DNA of 64,000 nucleotides, taken from the NCBI GenBank assembly GCA_905221605.1, contig CAJNDS010002264.1, positions 62,001 through 126,000 of the forward strand. The letters run 5' to 3'. The DNA comes from Symbiodinium natans (lineage: Eukaryota > Sar > Dinophyceae > Suessiales > Symbiodiniaceae). A program made the position numbers and the translations under genes. Below the pieces are notes generated by a model that saw nothing but the letters and a program-made list of their open reading frames with translations, did not search any database and was not told where the DNA came from. Shown here piece by piece: positions 61,230 to 64,000 of the stretch (position 1 is its first letter; each line of letters begins with the position of its first letter).

Positions 61230-62056
61230 GCAGATCCCAAATTCTCAGCCCTTGCTGTCAATCAATTCCGTGACTTGTACCTTGACCGCTCTCGAAACTG
61301 GTTACGCTGGTAGCAATATTCAGACTGAGGTCGAAAGGCTTAGCTGGCTTAGCTCATCGGACAAGAAGCACTTCTTGTCGCCAAGTTGTGAAGCATCCAA
61401 TGAGAAGCAGGGACGCTTTCAGCGCGACGGTTGTAAGCACATTCTGCCTGTGCCACAATTGCCCATGCAGCTTACCATGCCTTACCCAACCGTACTTTTC
61501 ATCCCTTGCTTGACGAAACAGCAAAAGGCGCTTCTGATTCCAGGCCTAAGCCTGTCTTGCTGCGCACCTCGCGAAGTGTCAATGAGCAGATGAGTGTCAC
61601 AGGGTGTCACTGAGCATACTTAGTTTGTGATCTGAAAGGGTGTTCTGAATACGGTATTTAACTTACCCAAAGAAGTTCTGAGGAAGATGCTGCACAGAAT
61701 GAAATTTCTGTGTCGCATCACGGCTTCTTCGCTTTGCATCTCTCGCGCCTGCGTGAGAGAAATTGTGACATGCAATTTATAAGAAACGACTTTGAATTGG
61801 GATTGCTCCGTGCAGGGCGCCTCAGGCGCCCTAAAGGCAGTTGAACATGCGATGCCAGGGTGCAGCAAACATCAGCATACTGACATCTAAAGACTATAGA
61901 TACATAGCACACAGTGTGCAATGCTACCAGGATGTGCTCACGCTGTCCTGCCTGGGCCACCTCGTCTCGCCAAAGATCCATTTGGACTTCTTGCACATTA
62001 ACCCCTGAGACACTCTACAACGCTTGCTATGCTTAAGCGCCTTAGACATGCACAGC
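61230..62056. other. No gene seen
   Basis: Short frames on both strands without motifs or clean exon boundaries. Confidence 0.35.
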
Positions 62057-62732
62057 TCACGACATGCTTGGCTCTCTCGGCTTCTGACGTTCCATAGCTG
62101 ACTGCGACTCAGTCCAGGCAGTGTGGGCCTCATCCTTGGCCTGTGTCGCTGCTTGTTTTAGCCTCTCTTGGAAGCTTTCCAGCTCCAGAAGCTCTTCGTG
62201 CCACTGGCGCCGCTCCGCAAAAATCGAGCTGTCCGCTGGAGTCGTCTCTTGCTCAGGACTCGGAGACCAATTCAGGGGACATGATGCTGCTCTTTTCACA
62301 TGCGGTGTCTGCGCCGCATTGTCGTCAGAATTGCTCCCATCATCGGACTGCTGGCATGCAACTGACACATACTCCCTTCGGGTTTCCTCTTGCGACAATT
62401 CGTGATCCCTGAGCAGTTTTGCAAGGTCGTGCAGTTTCTTGACTGCATCATCCCGCTCCATGCTAAGTCGGTCAATCTCATCTGATGCATCATCAAGTTG
62501 TTGGCAAAGAAAATCTTCCCTCTGAGCCCGAGTCTCCAATGTGCTGCCGAGTCGAAGTCCTTTCATTCCTTTCGCTCGCCGCTGCAAGGCATCGGGGCTT
62601 ATGGGGCTTGAGCATCGACTTGTTGGATCACTACCAGGTCCGGAGGGTCCAGTGTCCAAAACGTCTAAGACTTCAGGGATTTCCGTGCCATCGGTGCTGT
62701 AGATTCCGTCATGGTGTGCTCTTTCCAGGTAC
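62057..62732 (-). CDS. Coiled-coil protein, C-terminal exon
   Basis: Starts after acceptor GGTGCCGCAG with YLERAHHDGIYSTDGTEIPE and ends at TGA after KPREPSMS. A first coiled coil is visible (QREDFLCQQLDDASDEIDRL, MERDDAVKKLHDLAKLLRDH), then an acidic Ser-rich linker (QQSDDGSNSDDNAAQ) and a second helix (ERRQWHEELLELESFQERLK, QAATQAKDEAH). No catalytic motif. Such coiled-coil proteins are often cytoskeletal or vesicle-tethering, but I assign no role. The same minus frame is open upstream to 62974, although another frame looks more protein-like there. Confidence 0.6.
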
Positions 62733-62779
62733 TGCGGCACCGGCTGCACCGATCCCATGAGGCTGATTCGAAGACTCTG

Positions 62780-62930
62780 CCAAAGAGCCGACCCCGAACG
62801 GTGACTTCGTATCCTTGAAGGAGAGGGACTTGAGCAACTTGGTGAAGGCAGATCCGACGAAGCTGGCTTCCAGCTCGCTCGCCACGCCGTGGCACTCTGC
62901 GATGGCGAGTCCAAGTACAAGTCCGGCAGG
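62780..62930 (-). CDS. Candidate upstream exon of the coiled-coil gene
   Basis: In the frame alternative to the one continuing from 62732, the minus strand encodes CHGVASELEASFVGSAFTKL and LKSLSFKDTKSPFG before a possible phase-0 donor TTCGGG|GTCGGC. An acceptor-like CATCGCAG|AG precedes it. Composition is better than that of the Ser/Arg-rich competing frame (SPSQSATAWRASWKP). I favour two exons over one continuous frame, with low confidence. Confidence 0.35.
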
Positions 62931-63329
62931 TCCATGCTGATCGAAGAAGGATATATACAGGACAAAATGCACACGGAGCTCTATTCGAAAAGCAGCTTAA
63001 AGATGTGCGACGCTCACAACATATATTGACATTGTTCAATGTACGCATGCCATGCCACCAGGCTAGGCACAAGCAGGCACTCCGGTCGAATCCCGAGGCC
63101 ATGACTCCCGAGAAGGCATGCTCACACATGTTCTTGCAGCTGCCTTTTAAACTCCAAGAAAGCAGTTCATTTGCTGTCATTTGCGCAGCGCAGCAGATTT
63201 CTGCTTGATGCATGGCCCACCATTTCTACCTGGAAATGACATCGTCAAGCTCTTTGGACAACTCAAGCCAGGTAACCTTGGCGAACACACATCATAGTTA
63301 CACATCTTTGGCCTAAAGTATGTAAATGT

Positions 63330-63459
63330 AAACTCTGTGGTCCAGGCATGTTCGCCTTTGCGAAGTGACAGTTGTGCACGCACTTCCCACCATCGGCTTC
63401 CTAGCTTGTCCACCATGATCTGTGGGCGCATCCTGTCGAAATCCTTTGCAGTTGGCAAG
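63330..63459 (-). CDS. Candidate exon of unidentified protein
   Basis: Minus-strand frame after acceptor CAACTGCAAAG encoding DFDRMRPQIMVDKLGSRWWE and VRAQLSLRKG. Possible ends are GGGAA|GTGCGT (GT) or GCAAAG|GCGAAC (GC). Composition is protein-like, no family recognised. It could be an upstream exon of the coiled-coil gene. Confidence 0.35.
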
Positions 63460-63529
63460 ACTGAGCCACACACGGGCAATTGTTGCACTTGGTCGGATGC
63501 CGCCTGGTCGGATGCTGAATTGAGACCCT

Positions 63530-63550
63530 CCCCCCCCCCCCCCCCCCCCC
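63530..63550. repeat. Poly-C tract
   Basis: An uninterrupted run of about 21 C. From here to the window end (64000) I see no gene. Confidence 0.9.
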
Positions 63551-64000
63551 GCCCCTCTCAACCGGCGAGTCAACCCACACTTGCGGCAGGCGCCGTCCCG
63601 ATGAGGAAGAATCGGCGGAGCTACCTCATAATGTTTGCATAATTTAATTAGAATTAACATAAAAATCTCGGGTGCTCCACGACGCATGTTGAGGTGTCAT
63701 CAAGGCAGCTCAGCCAAGACCGTTCTCAGAGCACCCTGAAGCTTTTGACAGCGAGATGCACGTTAATCGTACTCTCGCCTCTTCTGTAAAGTTGTGAGCC
63801 GGGATCAAGTCTACAATACTTCATGCCCAGATGTCCTGCCTCTTATGTTAGCCCAAGACCTCTTTGGGGACCACCCTAAACTTTAAACCTCCTGAAGCCC
63901 TGGCACCAAGCGACACGTTAGTTTCGCTGTCCTTCGTCTGCGATGCGCACGCTACACCCCGCGCTGGGCCGGCCCAGCGGCTGAGGCGGCGCGCCAAAGC

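Noticed and set aside
61086-61313. Plus-strand 75-codon ORF containing LLLLDDVDSADPKF
   Set aside because: The minus exon 61104-61227 has clean acceptor and donor. Kept only as an alternative.
1-64000. CRISPR arrays, tRNA, rRNA, bacterial insertion sequences
   Set aside because: I looked for regular short repeats with unique spacers, cloverleaf-like segments and transposase motifs and found none.

Overview
This window looks like nuclear DNA from a dinoflagellate, most plausibly a Suessiales/Symbiodiniaceae-type genome; that placement is inference from genome style, not from a marker gene. The evidence is: many short exons separated by introns with GC or GA donors as well as GT; every well-supported coding segment on the minus strand (unidirectional gene order); a head-to-tail tandem gene array; abundant microsatellites; and EF-hand-rich proteins. 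A 100-N gap (29753-29852) marks a scaffold join. I see no bacterial operons, CRISPR arrays, rRNA or tRNA.

Region 1 (1-19.4 kb) is a tandem array of seven units of about 2.7-3.0 kb plus a partial eighth, all minus strand. Each unit carries about 2 kb that encodes almost only Ser and Thr, a non-repetitive N-terminal leader, and in most units a conserved 77-codon C-terminal exon that has no ATG of its own. Units 2 and 5 are decayed. Unit 6 has lost the upstream part of its leader. Unit 7 is the most divergent but keeps the composition. Base statistics favour the minus Ser/Thr frame over the two other long open frames in the same DNA.

Region 2 (19.4-28.7 kb) is accessory sequence: microsatellites, a pyrimidine-tract-linked repeat, an AT-only block between direct repeats, an ~80-bp minisatellite, and several minus-strand exons with clean splice sites, including a two-exon pair at 25.94-26.36 kb and the possible 3' end of a SWEET-like transporter gene at 28.1-28.7 kb.

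Region 3 (28.9-36.2 kb) is a C-rich higher-order satellite with no convincing gene. It is followed by a dispersed repeat (36.3-36.95 kb) that recurs inside an intron at 52.95-53.4 kb.

Region 4 (37-44 kb) holds a DPW-repeat/low-complexity protein exon, other minus-strand exon candidates and two large compound microsatellites.

Region 5 (44.5-53.9 kb) is the best-supported gene: a minus-strand, many-exon gene for an endonuclease/exonuclease/phosphatase (EEP; nocturnin/CCR4-like) protein with EF-hands before and after the catalytic domain. I could phase most exon junctions by hand, and the catalytic residues appear intact. At least three of its introns are bounded by 8-9 bp direct repeats, as in introner-type intron gain.

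Region 6 (54-64 kb) has minus-strand exons of unidentified proteins, including a ~390-bp segmental duplication of a coding exon (56.94-57.32 and 58.68-59.07 kb) and a coiled-coil protein at 62.1-62.9 kb.
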